Origin: Chitinophaga niabensis
GTDB lineage: Bacteria > Bacteroidota > Bacteroidia > Chitinophagales > Chitinophagaceae
Direction: 5' to 3'
Assembly (NCBI RefSeq): GCF_039545795.1
Contig: NZ_CP154260.1
Location: 1,865,001 to 1,929,000, forward strand
Length of the DNA stretch: 64,000 bases
The translations under genes were made by a program, and so were the position numbers. Within the stretch, counting starts at the first letter, position 1. Every line of letters starts with the position of its first letter. The notes under the pieces were generated by a model. It was not told the origin of the DNA. It saw only the letters and a list, made by a program, of their open reading frames with translations, and did no database searches. Below are positions 53,441 through 62,683 of the stretch, one piece after another.

Positions 53441-53459
53441 TAGATTGTAAGGTAATCTA
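53441..53459. promoter_or_regulatory. Dyad TAGATT-N7-AATCTA upstream of susC
   Basis: Perfect 6-bp arms (53441-53446, 53454-53459) lie just upstream of a minus-strand -7-like element TATTTTTA (53428-53421, one mismatch to TAnnTTTG), at the place of the -33 region. Candidate operator for the SusC/SusD/GH16 unit. Confidence 0.4.
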
Positions 53460-53514
53460 CCACATCATAACCTCACACATTATTTTATAATTCATTAATT
53501 ATCACTAAATTCAT

Positions 53515-53558
53515 ACCTTATCAAAACCTCATCAATACCTCTCATCACCTCATCAAGG
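53515..53558 (+). repeat. Four tandem ACCTCATCAA-type repeats before the sensor regulator gene
   Basis: ACCTTATCAA (53515), ACCTCATCAA (53526), ACCTCTCATC (53537) and ACCTCATCAA (53547) follow each other at 11, 11 and 10 bp, ending 14 bp before the ATG. One repeat per helical turn puts all copies on the same face of the DNA; possible autoregulatory site. Confidence 0.6.
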
Positions 53559-53572
53559 AAAGCTGATCACAT

Positions 53573-56476
53573 ATGAAAAAGGCTTTTGTGTATATAACTA
53601 TCTTATTAGCATTTAGTTCAATCCACGTTTCCGCACAAAACACGTTGGGGCTTCCCCTCATCACCAATTACAATAAGTCCTTGTATAAAGGAGGCTTACG
53701 TACCTGGGGTATCAAACAGGACAGCAGGGGGATCATGTATTTTGCCAATGATGAGGGGCTTGTAACTTTTAATGGCGGTTTCTGGAAATTGTATCCATTA
53801 CCTAACAAAACCATTTTACGTTCCATCTATATAGATAAGAACGACCGGGTGTATGTGGGAGGGCAGGATGAGATCGGTTATTTTGAGCCGGGAGCGAATA
53901 ACGTCTTGCGCTATACGTCCGTAAAAAACATGATCCCGCAGCAATACAGGAACTTTTCGGATGTCTGGAATACCGTTGCGCTGGGGGAATCGATCTTTTT
54001 CCGGGTAGCTGACCGCATTTTTATGCTGGTTAACAACCGTATAGAGGTTTTTCTGCCAACTAAGGGAGAATGGCTGTTTATGGGAGAAGCCGGGGGAAGG
54101 CTCTTAGCCATGGACCAGAATTCCGGTTTGCTGGAATACAAACGTAACAAGTGGCTGCCTTTAATAAACGGCAGCATGTTAAAAGGCAGGGTACCGGCAG
54201 AATTCTTCAAGAGTGGGGAGAATAAATATATTATTGCAACAATTGATAACAACTTGTTCTCCTTACAAAATGATTCAATAAGTCACATTGATAATGTACC
54301 CCGGGGAGGTTTGTATACACCTTCTTATTCCAGGATCAGTGATTCCGAGTATGTTAAATCCACTTCAACACAAGGGTGTATCATACAGGATTTTCGGCAT
54401 CAGTTTATACAGCGGATCTCTGTCAAGGAAGGATTGAAGAATAATAACGTCACATCTGTTTTTGTTGACAGGGAAAAGAATATCTGGGTGGGGGTGGACA
54501 ATTCCATTAGTTTGATCAACTATAATTCTCCCATAAAGTTCCTCAGCCCTGATACCGTGAATAGTGTGATCGGCTATTCCTCCCTGATCTTTAAGAACAA
54601 CCTGTATATATCTTCATCCAATGGAGCTTTTGTGGCTCCCTTATCCGGTCTTAAGGGGGATCTCAGCCTGGTGAAAAGCAGTTTTTCCTTAGTGAAGGGC
54701 AGCGATGACGGTGAGGGCTGGCAATTGGAAGAAATGAACCAGGAAATTATCCTGGCACATAACAAGGGCATTTTTGCTATAAAGAACAACCAGGCAGTTC
54801 CGGTTGCAGCCGGAGCAGGATGCTGGACCTTTTTGCCCACTTCATCTGTATATCCGGTAACGGATATTGTGGTAGGTACCTATTGGGGGCTTGATCTGCT
54901 GCAATACGGGAGCAATGGATTTCATAGCAGAGGTGCTTTAAAAGGAAGATCCGATTCATACCGTTTTTTAGTACAGGATGAAACAGGAGGGATCTGGGCA
55001 TCGCATCCTTACCGGGGTATTTACCAGATCCAGGTATCCAGGGATAGCATGAAATTCAATACCCGCCTTTTTACAGACACGGATGGCCTGCCTTCCTCTT
55101 TTAATAACTATGTATTTAAGATCAAAAACCGGATCGTATTTCCAACAGAATCGGGGGTGTATGAGTTTGACCCGGCTACCGCTAAATTTATTCCATCCAG
55201 GTTCTTATCCGTTTTTGCGGGATTACCGGTGCGGTATATGAAAGAGGATGATAAAGGTAATATATGGTTCTGCAGCGGTAAGAAACTGGGGATTGCACAA
55301 TTTTCGGCAAATGATCAGCAGGCGCCCTATACTATTTCTTATTTCCCGGAACTGGAAGGGTATACCTTGTCGAATTTTGATAATGTTTATCCTTACAACC
55401 AGCAGAACATTTTTATAGGTTCCGAAAGCGGCTCCATACATATTAACTATGAAAAATATGCGGAGCAAAAGCTGCAGCCCACTGTTCTTTTGAATGAAAT
55501 TAAAGCCATTGGAAAAGAAGACAGCCTGGTATTCGGGGGATTCTTTCTCCGGGATAAAAAGGATGTTTTTTCCCAGCAACCGGAAGAGATGATCTCTCTT
55601 TCCTCCGTATTCAGTTCTTTTCACTTTGAATTCAGCTCTCCTATATATGGACGCCCCAATAATATCGAATACAGTTACCGGCTGGAAGGATATGAAAGGG
55701 ATTGGTCTGCCTGGACCTCAAAAAAGGAGAAGGATTATACCAACCTGCCTGCAGGTAAATATACTTTTAACCTGAAGGCCCGGGATAATTTAAACCATGA
55801 ATCGGCCATTGTTCAATATACTTTTACGATAATGCCGCCATGGTACTGGTCCGTCTGGGCAAAGGCTGTTTACTTCCTGGTGTTGTGCCTGGTTTTTTAC
55901 CTGCTCAACGGATGGCATCGCAGAAAGCTGTTGCAGCAGCAAAAGAAGTTTGATGAAAAGCAAAAGCAGTTAGAATACATACATCAGTTGGAGTTAGAGA
56001 AAAATGAGAAGGAGATCATCAAGTTACAGAACGAAAAACTGGCCAGTGAAGTGGCTTTGAAGAACAAAGAATTGGCGAGTACAAGTATGCAGCTCGAAGG
56101 AAATGCCAATACATTTCATAAGCTCAGGGAAGAAGTGATTAAACTGGATAGTAACCCTGATAATAAAAGTGATATAAAGAGTATCATTTCTTTATTAAAA
56201 GAGGTGGAGGATAATAATGCCAACTGGGATAAGTTTGCCGTGCACTTTGATGAAGCCAACGATAACCTGCTGAAAAAACTAAAGAAAAATTACCCTAAGT
56301 TATCGCAAAGTGAATTGAAGATCTGTGCCTACTTATACCTTAACTTCTCCTCCAAACAAATATCCCAGCTCAGCAATGTCACGGTCAGGGGGGTAGAGAT
56401 CCACCGTTACAGGATCAGGAAAAAGCTGGGCCTGCAAACCGGTGAATCACTCAATAGCTTCCTGGGAAATCTTTAA
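53573..56476 (+). CDS. Periplasmic ligand sensor/LuxR-type regulator of the glycan locus
   Basis: A 967-residue one-component membrane regulator. It has a signal peptide (to about residue 22) and a long periplasmic part made of two-component-regulator propeller repeats (for example QDSRGIMYFANDEGLVTFNG, DREKNIWVGVDNSISLINY, DDKGNIWFCSGKKLGIAQF). A Y_Y_Y domain follows at about 690-755 (IEYSYRLEGYERDWSAWTSK), then one transmembrane helix near 760-780, a coiled coil at 785-850, and a C-terminal LuxR-type helix-turn-helix (LSQSELKICAYLYLNFSSKQ, VRGVEIHRYRIRKKLGL). There is no histidine kinase or receiver domain, unlike the classical HTCS. It is divergent from susC-susD-GH16, its probable target. 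Confidence 0.92.
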   Translation: MKKAFVYITILLAFSSIHVSAQNTLGLPLITNYNKSLYKGGLRTWGIKQDSRGIMYFANDEGLVTFNGGFWKLYPLPNKTILRSIYIDKNDRVYVGGQDEIGYFEPGANNVLRYTSVKNMIPQQYRNFSDVWNTVALGESIFFRVADRIFMLVNNRIEVFLPTKGEWLFMGEAGGRLLAMDQNSGLLEYKRNKWLPLINGSMLKGRVPAEFFKSGENKYIIATIDNNLFSLQNDSISHIDNVPRGGLYTPSYSRISDSEYVKSTSTQGCIIQDFRHQFIQRISVKEGLKNNNVTSVFVDREKNIWVGVDNSISLINYNSPIKFLSPDTVNSVIGYSSLIFKNNLYISSSNGAFVAPLSGLKGDLSLVKSSFSLVKGSDDGEGWQLEEMNQEIILAHNKGIFAIKNNQAVPVAAGAGCWTFLPTSSVYPVTDIVVGTYWGLDLLQYGSNGFHSRGALKGRSDSYRFLVQDETGGIWASHPYRGIYQIQVSRDSMKFNTRLFTDTDGLPSSFNNYVFKIKNRIVFPTESGVYEFDPATAKFIPSRFLSVFAGLPVRYMKEDDKGNIWFCSGKKLGIAQFSANDQQAPYTISYFPELEGYTLSNFDNVYPYNQQNIFIGSESGSIHINYEKYAEQKLQPTVLLNEIKAIGKEDSLVFGGFFLRDKKDVFSQQPEEMISLSSVFSSFHFEFSSPIYGRPNNIEYSYRLEGYERDWSAWTSKKEKDYTNLPAGKYTFNLKARDNLNHESAIVQYTFTIMPPWYWSVWAKAVYFLVLCLVFYLLNGWHRRKLLQQQKKFDEKQKQLEYIHQLELEKNEKEIIKLQNEKLASEVALKNKELASTSMQLEGNANTFHKLREEVIKLDSNPDNKSDIKSIISLLKEVEDNNANWDKFAVHFDEANDNLLKKLKKNYPKLSQSELKICAYLYLNFSSKQISQLSNVTVRGVEIHRYRIRKKLGLQTGESLNSFLGNL

Positions 56477-57249
56477 AACTTAATCAGCAGTTTTTCTGCC
56501 ATCAGCTTATCGTCTTTATAGTATTCGAAATACCATGTGCCGTTTTTCTTCAGCACTATGCCATGGGAAGTTCCGTTATCGGCAATAAAATAATCAGGTA
56601 CAGAAGTTTTAAACAGGGTTAAAACTTTCTTAGGCGTAGTATCTATTAACTGGTAGCCGGTAGCTGTTGATTGGGCGTATAATGTTCCCGCTGCATCTTT
56701 TGTTTCTGCCGGGGCAGCAGGAGGAGGAACAGGAGTGGGGAGCGGGGCTGAAGAAGTGGTTGAAATAATTCCCACGGCCGGAGCCGGAGCTACCTGTTGT
56801 GGCGCTGCATTGGTTGTTCCATTGTAAGCATATGGCACATCTTTAAGGGATGTATAGGCATCTCTTAAAGCCATTGTATAGGAAACATCAAATTCTTTTT
56901 CCCTGCTTTTTCCTTCTTTACTTTTAAAAACAATATTGCCCTGGCAATCCTTTAGTATAAGCGTAAGATTGGTAACAAACAGGCCTTTTTTCTGCACTAC
57001 CTCGGCAGTCAATGCGTTACACCTGTTGCCGGCCAGTTCCTTAGGTATATCTGAATTGTCAAAATACGCGGAGAACCCTTTTTCTTCCAGGAGCGATTTG
57101 GCGAGTGTGTTTAATTCATACTGATTGGTTTCCCTGAGGAAGCTGAATTTCTCAGGTACCAGTACGTATTTGTAGTTATTGATCGTTTGCTGCTGGGCAT
57201 ACCCTGAAAGAGAAACGAGTAAAAAAAGTAACAAGATGTACCTTTTCAT
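56473..57249 (-). CDS. Secreted protein of unknown function
   Basis: A 258-residue protein with a signal peptide (MKRYILLLFLLVSLSGYAQ). The N-terminal half (KYVLVPEKFSFLRETNQYELN, then TLAKSLLEEKGFSAYFDN and MALRDAYTSLKDVPYAYNG) has an alpha/beta character common in Bacteroidota exported proteins. A proline/alanine-rich linker is at residues about 145-185, followed by a C-terminal beta part (GTLYAQSTATGYQLIDTTPK, NGTWYFEYYKDDKLMAEKLL). No family could be named. Its stop codon shares bases with the stop of the convergent sensor regulator (TTAA, 4-bp overlap). Confidence 0.8.
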   Translation of the reverse strand: MKRYILLLFLLVSLSGYAQQQTINNYKYVLVPEKFSFLRETNQYELNTLAKSLLEEKGFSAYFDNSDIPKELAGNRCNALTAEVVQKKGLFVTNLTLILKDCQGNIVFKSKEGKSREKEFDVSYTMALRDAYTSLKDVPYAYNGTTNAAPQQVAPAPAVGIISTTSSAPLPTPVPPPAAPAETKDAAGTLYAQSTATGYQLIDTTPKKVLTLFKTSVPDYFIADNGTSHGIVLKKNGTWYFEYYKDDKLMAEKLLIKF

Positions 57250-57328
57250 ATGGCATTTTGTTTGGGAACGAATATAGGCAAAATGAGATTATCCTCCGAA
57301 TTCCCAATTTCATTACATTTATAGCCAA

Positions 57329-57919
57329 ATGGGGGATTCCACGATCACTGAAGCCGAATACCTGGAGCGGCTCCGAAAGGGAGATGCAGATGCATACATG
57401 CAGCTGTACGACAAATACAGTGCACATGTTTATGGATGGGTGTTACGTTTTGTGAAAGTGCCCGCCTATGCAGAGGACATTGTGCAGGATGTATTCCTGA
57501 AAATTTGGGAAGTCCGCGAACGGCTCGATCCCGCTCAATCTTTCCCTGCATACCTCTATAAGATCAGCCGCAACAAAACCTTCAATTTTCTCAGGAAGAA
57601 CGCTTCTGATGAAGCTACACGCCTCCAGATCATGCAGCGCATTGGCGAAATAACGGAATCGCCCTACCACCAGGTGTTATGGGCGCAATACCAGCAAATG
57701 CTTAACAATGCCATTACACAACTGCCTTACCAGCGGCAAAGGGTTTTTACATTATGCCGGCAGGAAGGTAAGAGTTATGATGAAGCTGCAAAAGAACTGG
57801 GTATTTCCCGTAATACCGTAAAAGAACACATGGTCATGGCTCTCAAGGATATCAAGGCCTATTTCTACCGGCATGGTGATCTCTCCCTCGCTATACTGTT
57901 ACTGATGCACAAATTCTAA
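57329..57919 (+). CDS. ECF-type RNA polymerase sigma-70 factor
   Basis: A 196-residue sigma factor. Region 2 is at about residues 22-90 (MQLYDKYSAHVYGWVLRFV, YAEDIVQDVFLKIWE, FPAYLYKISRNKTFNFLRK) and region 4 at about 125-175 (LPYQRQRVFTLCRQEGKSY, EAAKELGISRNTVKEHMVMAL). It belongs to the Bacteroidota ECF family paired with FecR. It should be held by the FecR protein encoded 95 bp downstream and released on ligand binding by the STN-containing SusC, thereby switching on this uptake locus. Confidence 0.95.
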   Translation: MGDSTITEAEYLERLRKGDADAYMQLYDKYSAHVYGWVLRFVKVPAYAEDIVQDVFLKIWEVRERLDPAQSFPAYLYKISRNKTFNFLRKNASDEATRLQIMQRIGEITESPYHQVLWAQYQQMLNNAITQLPYQRQRVFTLCRQEGKSYDEAAKELGISRNTVKEHMVMALKDIKAYFYRHGDLSLAILLLMHKF

Positions 57920-58014
57920 GGTGCACATATAGTAATGAAATTTATTTGTTGACCAACCCACCCTCTTTTTCCCGGCAGGGGTATATATTAAAGTACCACG
58001 TACAAAACTGATAC

Positions 58015-59181
58015 ATGCCACAGGAAAAAGAACATTACCAGCAGCTGCTGCAACGTTTTCTTGCTAACAACTGTACTCCCGCAGAAACCGAGGAGTTATT
58101 GAACTTCCTGCAACAGGATGCCTCCAACCGCCTGCTGCTGGAAGAAATGAATACTTCCTTTGGCTCACCTGTACAGGAAGATCATGGCCCATGGCGTGAT
58201 CGGGTTAGACAACAACTTCTCCTTGCCACACAACCGGTAAAAGTGATTCCTCTCTATAAAAAATGGCTGCCGAAAGTGGCGGCCGCGGTATTGCTGTTGG
58301 CGGTAGCCACTTTAGGATGGCAGTATTACCGCTCCGCAGAAAATGTAATACCTGCTGATAAGCTGGCCGGCAGTAAGCCGGATCCGCTGCCGGGTGGAAA
58401 CAAGGCAATGCTCACTTTGGCAAATGGCACCACCGTAATGCTGGACAGCGCTACGAATGATGCTATTCCCAGCCAGGGAGCCACAAAAGTTATCAGGATA
58501 AACGGGCAATTAAAATATGAAGCAGGGCAGGCAGCAGATGATGCCGTGGTATATAATACGCTTAGCACACCAAGGGGCGGTCAATATAAAATAGAGCTGC
58601 CTGATGGTACGCTGGTATGGCTCAACGCGGCCTCCTCACTTCGTTTCCCCACCACTTTCAATAAGGGGGAACGTACCGTGGTGCTGAATGGTGAAGGTTA
58701 CTTTGAAGTGGCGCATAAGAACAATATGCCATTTAAAGTACAGCTAGGCAGTGGTGTGGTGGAAGTACTGGGCACACGTTTTAACGTGATGTCTTACCCC
58801 AATGAAACAATAGTGAGAACAACCCTGCTGCAGGGTGCAGTAAAAGTGACGCATAGTGCTCACTCCGCCAGGCTCGTTCCGGGGCAGCAGGCCAGTTGGG
58901 CTGATGATGGCAGTAACATCACTGTCAGCCAGACGGATGCGGATGAAGCTGTATCCTGGAAAGAAGGGTACTTCCAGTTCAACAAAGCTCCGCTGGCTGA
59001 TGTAATGCGACAGCTGGAAAGATGGTACAATGTGGAAGTCCGTTATGAAGGCAGTACCGGTAAAAGGGAATTCTGGGGTAAGATACCCAGGAATGTGCGG
59101 TTGAGTGAAGCGCTTAAAATACTAGAACTCAGTAATATTCCATATTCCATGAAAGGCGATACAATTATTATTCACCAGTAA
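58015..59181 (+). CDS. FecR-family anti-sigma factor
   Basis: A 388-residue inner-membrane protein: a cytoplasmic N-terminal helical part (residues 1-80) for sigma binding, one transmembrane helix at about 86-104 (LPKVAAAVLLLAVATLGW), a periplasmic FecR domain (STPRGGQYKIELPDGTLVWL, GEGYFEVAHKNNMPFKV, GTRFNVMSY) and a C-terminal DUF4974 region (FNKAPLADVMRQLERWYNVE). It carries the signal from the SusC STN domain to the sigma factor. It is followed by the STN-containing susC. Confidence 0.95.
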   Translation: MPQEKEHYQQLLQRFLANNCTPAETEELLNFLQQDASNRLLLEEMNTSFGSPVQEDHGPWRDRVRQQLLLATQPVKVIPLYKKWLPKVAAAVLLLAVATLGWQYYRSAENVIPADKLAGSKPDPLPGGNKAMLTLANGTTVMLDSATNDAIPSQGATKVIRINGQLKYEAGQAADDAVVYNTLSTPRGGQYKIELPDGTLVWLNAASSLRFPTTFNKGERTVVLNGEGYFEVAHKNNMPFKVQLGSGVVEVLGTRFNVMSYPNETIVRTTLLQGAVKVTHSAHSARLVPGQQASWADDGSNITVSQTDADEAVSWKEGYFQFNKAPLADVMRQLERWYNVEVRYEGSTGKREFWGKIPRNVRLSEALKILELSNIPYSMKGDTIIIHQ

Positions 59182-59233
59182 AAACAACCAACATCGTTCA
59201 CTTATGAAATGACAGTAGGGTAATGTAACTAAA

Positions 59234-59260
59234 AACGGAAGTGTCGTTACCACCTCCGTT
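59234..59260 (+). repeat. Hairpin between fecR and susC
   Basis: 59234-59243 (AACGGAAGTG) pairs with 59251-59260 (CACCTCCGTT) except for one base, with a 7-nt loop, and has no T-tract. It may be an attenuator or processing structure in the leader of susC. Confidence 0.45.
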
Positions 59261-59329
59261 ATGCTCAGGTTATCATTACAAAATTCCGTGTATGAAAGAT
59301 TGATTGACTCACCTAAACAACTCGAATTT

Positions 59330-62300
59330 ATGCAATTATCAGGTCTCTTCAAAAACCTGAGCGAGAAACGTTTGCCTGTTACGAGGCGTTTCTGCCTCTT
59401 ACCGTGCAGAAAAATCAGGCTCATTATGAAACTGACATACTTTCTTTTGCTGGCATGTTTTTGCCAGGTTCATGCAAGTAGTTACGCGCAAAAGGTTACG
59501 CTTCATGAAAAAAACGCGTCCCTGGAAAAGCTGATCAGGAATATTGAAAAGCAGTCCGGTTATGTATTCTTCCTGGACTACTCACTGATGGAACAGTCGA
59601 AAAAGATCAGTGTGGATATTACAGAAGGTACTTTACAGGAAGCGGTAGATCTCTGTATCCGGCCATTTTCGCTGACTTATATTATTGTTGGCAAAACCAT
59701 CGTGGTAAAACAAAAAGCACCTGAGCCGGTTGATTCCGTCATCGAAGTCCGTGGTAAAGTAACGGATGTGGAAGGCAGGCCACTTCCGGGTGTATCTGTT
59801 TCGGTACCGGGTACCAGGCAGGGAACGGTTACAAGTGATAATGGCGACTTTGTATTATCGGTATCACCTGCAGCCAAACTGCATTTCAGTATGCTTGGTT
59901 ACAAGGCTTCGGATATAGCAGTGAACGGGCAAAAGACCCTTACCGTGGTGCTTACTTTGCAAAACACCTCTGTGAATGAACTGGTGGTAGTGGGCTATGG
60001 CACACAACGCCGGGGGGATGTAACGGGCGCTATCGCTTCCGTAAATACCAAAACACTGGAAGGAACGCCCATCCGCTCTGTGGATCAGGCATTGCAGGGG
60101 AGGGTAGCAGGTGTTACCTTTGTACAGAACTCAGGTATGCCGGGAGCGGGTTCTTCTATTCGCGTGCGTGGTGGTAACTCTATCAACGGCAGCAACGAAC
60201 CCTTGTATGTAATAGATGGAGTACCGGTATTTGCAGACCAGGGAAGTGATGGTACTTCGCTCAATCCACTGAACAGTATTAGTCCTACTGATATAGCCTC
60301 CATTGAAATATTGAAAGATGCCTCTGCAACTGCTATCTATGGCTCGCGGGGTGGTAATGGTGTTGTGCTGATCACTACCAATCGCGGAAAAAAAGGCGAC
60401 TCCCGCATTACTTTTGATTCCTACTACGGTTCGCAGCAGATCCTTAAAAAATATTCGTTGCTGAATGCGGCACAGTTTGAGCAACTGGCTAATGAAGCCA
60501 GTGTTGCTGAAAATGGCCCGATCCTGTACGATCTCACCAAAACACCTGCTACCACAGACTGGCAGGGTGCTATTTTCAGAACGGCTCCCATACAAAGTTA
60601 TTCCCTGTCTTTCTCCGGAGCAGATCCCAAGACGCGTTTCCTGGTTACTGCTAATTATTTTGATCAGCAGGGTATTGCCCGGGGATCTGATCTGAAACGT
60701 TATTCATTACGTGCTAACCTTGATAAGGACATCAGGGAAAACATCAAGCTCGGCAGCAGTCTTACTGTCAGTAATGTACGCACCAACAGGGTGAATAGCG
60801 GATCGCTGTTCACAATGGCCACTATGGCACCTAATCTGCCCATCTACCAACCGGATGGCAGTTATACAGAACTCAACAACCAGGGGGCACCTTTTGATAA
60901 CCCGGTTGCATTGATTGACCACTACAAAAATTATAACAACGTTTATCGTACGTTGGGAAACGTATACGCCAGCATTAATATCACCAAAAACCTTACTTTC
61001 AAAACACTCTGGGGGGCAGATGTCAATTTTGCACGGAACGATATTTATCTTCCGCAATCGGTGTATTCCGGATCTCAGTTAGGTGGAAATGCATCGGTAT
61101 CTACCAATCAGACCTTTACCTGGCTGAATGAAAATACACTTAACTATACCCTGAACCGGGATGGGCATCAGCTGAACCTGCTTGGTGGTTTTACCCAGCA
61201 AAGTTCTTCCTATCAATCGCTCGGCGCGGAAGCCCAGGGTTTCCTGAACGATAATCTCGGTACGAATGCATTGGGTAATGCCGCTTCGGTACAACCTTCA
61301 TCTTCCAGCATAGCACGATGGGCGTTGCTGAGTTTCCTTGGCAGGGCCAACTATAGCTTCAAGAATAAGTACCTGCTTACACTCACCGGCCGGTACGATG
61401 GTTCCTCCCGTTTCGGGAAAAATAACCGCTTCGGGTTTTTCCCTTCAGTAGCAGTTGGCTGGAAGCTGGACCAGGAGGCTTTCATACGTGACCTGCATCT
61501 TTTCAGCACTCTGAAATTAAGGGTCAGCCATGGCCTCACCGGTAACCAGGATGGCATCGGTAATTATCCTTCTCTCGATCTGATGGGCAAGGCGAACTAT
61601 TCCATCGGTAATGTAAATGTGATAGGACTTATGCCTTCCCAGGTAGGTAATCCTGATCTGCGCTGGGAATCCACCGCGCAATCAGATATTGGTCTTGAAC
61701 TGGGTTTCTTCAATAATAAACTCACCTTCATCACAGATGTGTACTACAAAAAAACAAGCGACCTGTTGTTATATGTGAAAATTCCTACCACCTCCGGTTT
61801 CTCCACTTCGCTGCAAAACAGGGGGCAGGTAGAGAACAAAGGCATAGAACTTACTATTAATGCCACGCCGCTGGATAAGGAAGTACAATGGGAAACCGGT
61901 TTTAATATTTCCTTCAACAGGAACAAAGTGCTGGACCTCGCAGGTGCCGATCGTCTCTTTGCCGGCCAGGGGCCTAACCAGTCCACTATCGTACAGGTAG
62001 GTCAGCCGTTGGGAACTTTCTTCGGTTTTGAGGCGGCAGGTATTTTCAAGTCAAAGGAGGAAGTGGATGCTTCCGCTCAAAAAACGGCTAAACCCGGCGA
62101 TATCAGGTTCAGGGATATAAACGATGATAAAAAGATCAATGATGATGATCGGGTACTATTGGGCAATGCACAGCCGAAATTCTCTTTCGGGTTTAGCAAT
62201 ACCTTCTCGCTGAAAGGGGTTGAGCTGATGGTGCTGCTTCAGGGCGTTTATGGCAACAAGTTGTATAATATTAATACCAATACACTGGAAAACCTCACCG

Positions 62301-62668
62301 GCCTGCAAAATCAGAGCACTACCACCTTGAACCGCTGGACACCGGCTAATACCAATACGAATATTCCACGCGCTACCACGGTAAAACCTACAGCCCGTTC
62401 CTGGGACCGGCTGGTGGAAGATGGTTCTTACCTGAGAGGTAAAACCGTGCAGCTGGGATACAATCTGCCATCGGCAGCTCTGCGGCGTATTAAACTCTCT
62501 GCGCTGAAAGTATATGTGAATGTACAGAACCTGTTTACCATCACGGACTATTCAGGACTTGATCCGGAAGTGAGCCGTTATGGATCAGATAATGTGAGTC
62601 CGGGTTTTGACTCCGGCGCTTATCCGAACGCACGCACGATTTCTTTTGGTATCAATGCCAGCTTCTAA
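59330..62668 (+). CDS. SusC/RagA-family TonB-linked outer-membrane protein with STN domain
   Basis: A 1112-residue protein from the ATG at 59330. This start keeps a basic 32-residue extension (MQLSGLFKNLSEKRLP at its beginning) before the hydrophobic core MKLTYFLLLACFCQVHAS, a layout usual in Chitinophaga SusC; a start at 59426 is the alternative. Domains in order: STN (LEKLIRNIEKQSGYVFFLDY), CarboxypepD_reg-like (VRGKVTDVEGRPLPGVSVSV), SusC signature (LVVVGYGTQRRGDVTGA), plug (IRVRGGNSINGSNEPLYVID) and a C-terminal barrel ending GINASF. The STN domain fits signalling to the FecR/sigma pair upstream. The substrate is unknown. Confidence 0.94.
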   Translation: MQLSGLFKNLSEKRLPVTRRFCLLPCRKIRLIMKLTYFLLLACFCQVHASSYAQKVTLHEKNASLEKLIRNIEKQSGYVFFLDYSLMEQSKKISVDITEGTLQEAVDLCIRPFSLTYIIVGKTIVVKQKAPEPVDSVIEVRGKVTDVEGRPLPGVSVSVPGTRQGTVTSDNGDFVLSVSPAAKLHFSMLGYKASDIAVNGQKTLTVVLTLQNTSVNELVVVGYGTQRRGDVTGAIASVNTKTLEGTPIRSVDQALQGRVAGVTFVQNSGMPGAGSSIRVRGGNSINGSNEPLYVIDGVPVFADQGSDGTSLNPLNSISPTDIASIEILKDASATAIYGSRGGNGVVLITTNRGKKGDSRITFDSYYGSQQILKKYSLLNAAQFEQLANEASVAENGPILYDLTKTPATTDWQGAIFRTAPIQSYSLSFSGADPKTRFLVTANYFDQQGIARGSDLKRYSLRANLDKDIRENIKLGSSLTVSNVRTNRVNSGSLFTMATMAPNLPIYQPDGSYTELNNQGAPFDNPVALIDHYKNYNNVYRTLGNVYASINITKNLTFKTLWGADVNFARNDIYLPQSVYSGSQLGGNASVSTNQTFTWLNENTLNYTLNRDGHQLNLLGGFTQQSSSYQSLGAEAQGFLNDNLGTNALGNAASVQPSSSSIARWALLSFLGRANYSFKNKYLLTLTGRYDGSSRFGKNNRFGFFPSVAVGWKLDQEAFIRDLHLFSTLKLRVSHGLTGNQDGIGNYPSLDLMGKANYSIGNVNVIGLMPSQVGNPDLRWESTAQSDIGLELGFFNNKLTFITDVYYKKTSDLLLYVKIPTTSGFSTSLQNRGQVENKGIELTINATPLDKEVQWETGFNISFNRNKVLDLAGADRLFAGQGPNQSTIVQVGQPLGTFFGFEAAGIFKSKEEVDASAQKTAKPGDIRFRDINDDKKINDDDRVLLGNAQPKFSFGFSNTFSLKGVELMVLLQGVYGNKLYNINTNTLENLTGLQNQSTTTLNRWTPANTNTNIPRATTVKPTARSWDRLVEDGSYLRGKTVQLGYNLPSAALRRIKLSALKVYVNVQNLFTITDYSGLDPEVSRYGSDNVSPGFDSGAYPNARTISFGINASF

Positions 62669-62683
62669 TCAAAATCATTCGTT

